Assembly (NCBI RefSeq): GCF_005239225.2
Contig: NC_133291.1
Location: 2,728,001 to 2,792,000, forward strand
Direction of reading: 5' to 3'
Length of the DNA: 64,000 nt
Origin: Populus alba
Taxonomy: Eukaryota; Streptophyta; Magnoliopsida; Malpighiales; Salicaceae
Shown here: positions 62,477 through 64,000 of the stretch, piece after piece
Numbering within the stretch: the stretch's first letter is position 1
Layout: every line of letters starts with the position of its first letter
Made by a program: the position numbers and the translations under genes
Notes under the pieces: model-generated
Databases searched by the model: none
Told to the model about the DNA's origin: nothing
Seen by the model: only the letters and a program-made list of their open reading frames with translations

Positions 62477-63790
62477 TTTGACAGCCGTGCCGTGCATTGC
62501 TTACACATGCTCCTGAGGATGTATGCAGATGACATTGAGACACTTTCTTACATGTCCCTTTTCAATGATTGCTCTCACAGATTGAGCTCCTCAAGCAGGC
62601 GGCAATTAAGGGGAAAAGGGTTTTTTTATTTTGTTGCTTGGGAAGGTCCTCATATTTAGGTTGCTTGTGGTGCGAGCAGACTCCCTGTTTCTTTGGGGGT
62701 TTTCCTAGTGTTTTTAAAATCATGTTAGTTTGTTATATAGAAGAATTGTTAGGATGTAGATGTCAGAAAGTCTGATCATAGCCATTGATAGTGTTGATTT
62801 GATCCCTCCTGGATCATTCACGCCATGGGTGGATGCTGGTTGTATAACGTTTTGATTTTTTTGCTACGGAGCTGAAAAATTCTTGTTCAGCCCAATGTAA
62901 TCAAATCAAGAATTAACAACTACAGAGAATTAACAACTTAAAATAATCTCTTGGATATTGTCAAGTTCAGGAGTAGTTTTTGCCGAGATGCTCTACTCCA
63001 GTGAGATGCAATATTATGATCATAGTAACGACTAATATGAAGAAGTTTTCAAATCTCTAATGGAAGCCATTAGATGATGATTTATCCTTGTCTTTGAATC
63101 ATTCTTCGTGCCTCCAGTCTGTAAGTGATAGCATTGTTCATTTGACTGCTGTACTCTAACCTGCTGCATGCGAAGGCCTTTGCATGACATTGCAATATTT
63201 TGCTTTGTAAATTGTAAGAGTCTTCTCCCGTTTATCGGCAACCCTAGTCTCTGAAGCACCACGTGTTGATGGTGCTGTTACTGTAGCTAACACTCTAAAC
63301 AACCAACTATGGTTGTTTTAGGCCGTATCTGATTGCTGAAAAACAAAAATAAACCATGACGCATTCTTTCCTGCTGCTCTATGTTTGTGCTGTCATCTAG
63401 AGCATGCTCATTTTGATCGTGTCCAGAAACATTACGAGTACATGGATATATAAATGAGAAGCATCCTGCATCCTCAGTAATTGTTGTCGACACAATATTA
63501 TCCAACAGTTCCTTATTTTTCATCTCGAAGCACAACGCAAAAGTCACACCCAACAAGCACAAAGGAGGCCAAACTAGCCCCATAGTGATTGTATTCACTT
63601 CTACTAGCACCATTAACACACACACATAAAGCCTTGTAGAAAAATCTGAACTAAGTAATTTAATTTCATGGTAGAGACGGCACCATAGTTTCACAAATGA
63701 GCCTGCGCAAGAAACATGGTCAGAGAAGTGTATTAGCTACTCTTTTTTTCATTTTTATAATCTGTAACATTTCAGGAATCCAAGTTCTTG
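62477..63790. other. Spacer between PGP1 and the right-edge gene
   Basis: PGP1 3' UTR, then probable 3' UTR of the minus-strand gene at the edge. A 135-codon minus-strand frame (63287-63694) has a hydrophobic patch but no recognised family and no clear splice link; it is not called. Confidence 0.5.
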
Positions 63791-63895
63791 TCAAAATCCA
63801 GTAGCAAGCCATACCGCAAAGCGTTTCTTGTAGGTTTCAACATGCTGCTTTGGCTCGCGCCTGGTTTGGTTGTAAGCCTCTATTTTGTTCACCTC
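63791..63895 (-). CDS. Probable terminal exon of an unidentified minus-strand gene (partial)
   Basis: On the minus strand an acceptor (CTGTGTAG) before 63895 opens 35 in-frame codons ending in TGA (63793-63791): EVNKIEAYNQTRREPKQHVE, then TYKKRFAVWLATGF. The segment is charged and helix-like without a domain I recognise. An alternative is that the exon ends earlier at RFA with donor GTATGG. The rest of the gene lies to the right of the window. Confidence 0.4.
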   Translation of the reverse strand, partial: EVNKIEAYNQTRREPKQHVETYKKRFAVWLATGF

Positions 63896-64000
63896 CTACA
63901 CAGATATAATTAAGTTGAGGTTTCACAATGTTTCAATTGTTGAATCATAACAGTACACTCCACAGAATCACTTGCATGTTCACTATGATATGCACCACTG

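Noticed and set aside
63287..63694. 135-codon minus-strand frame with a hydrophobic patch
   Set aside because: Could be part of the right-edge gene, but no convincing splice link to the exon at 63791-63895, which has its own stop; left uncalled.

Overview
This window is nuclear DNA of a dicot angiosperm. The intergenic DNA is AT-rich, genes have many introns with GT-AG borders, and every recognisable protein is plant-specific or plant-like. The protein sequences and the AT-rich miniature transposons look most like Populus or another Salicaceae; that genus call comes from recognition, not from a search.

Layout, left to right. (1) 106-1182 (+): the last four coding exons of a gene I cannot name, one of them only 23 nt. 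(2) 3772-6608 (+): an organellar adenylate kinase, 4 exons, 287 aa. (3) 6609-17737: a transposon-rich interval. It contains a broken duplication of the PRR7 upstream region (about 10406-12600 and 15428-16240), whose left copy carries a 1.08-kb Mutator-like insertion with target-site duplication. (4) 17738-24530 (+): the clock gene PRR7, 8 coding exons, 768 aa. (5) 26767-28799 (-): Elongator subunit ELP6, 5 exons, 261 aa. (6) 35294-39161 (+): an RLCK-VII (PBL/CDL1-type) cytoplasmic kinase, 5 exons, 379 aa. (7) 40244-49142 (-): a TBC-domain Rab GTPase-activating protein, 18 exons, 811 aa. One of its introns holds a plastid 16S rDNA scrap between 29-bp direct repeats. (8) 49143-60101: repeats, including local tandem duplications, a hAT-like miniature element, a Helitron-like tandem family and a truncated RPL12 fragment fused to foreign sequence. 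(9) 60102-62476 (+): phosphatidylglycerophosphate synthase PGP1, 7 exons, 362 aa. (10) 63791-63895 (-): a terminal exon of an unidentified gene running off the right edge.

The genes are not an operon and do not form one pathway. What links them is ancestral order: as I recall the Arabidopsis map, PRR7 and the CDL1/PBL7 kinase are neighbours on chromosome 5, while adenylate kinase, a TBC RabGAP and PGP1 are consecutive on chromosome 2. This window therefore looks like two ancestral blocks seen together in a less rearranged genome.

All gene models were assembled by hand by following reading phase across GT-AG borders; every internal junction keeps frame. UTR ends and transcription starts are not visible. 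I found no clear new multi-gene system. The observations most worth following are the duplicated PRR7 upstream block with reciprocally kept clock/light motifs, the organelle-DNA patch in the RabGAP intron, and the RPL12 chimera.
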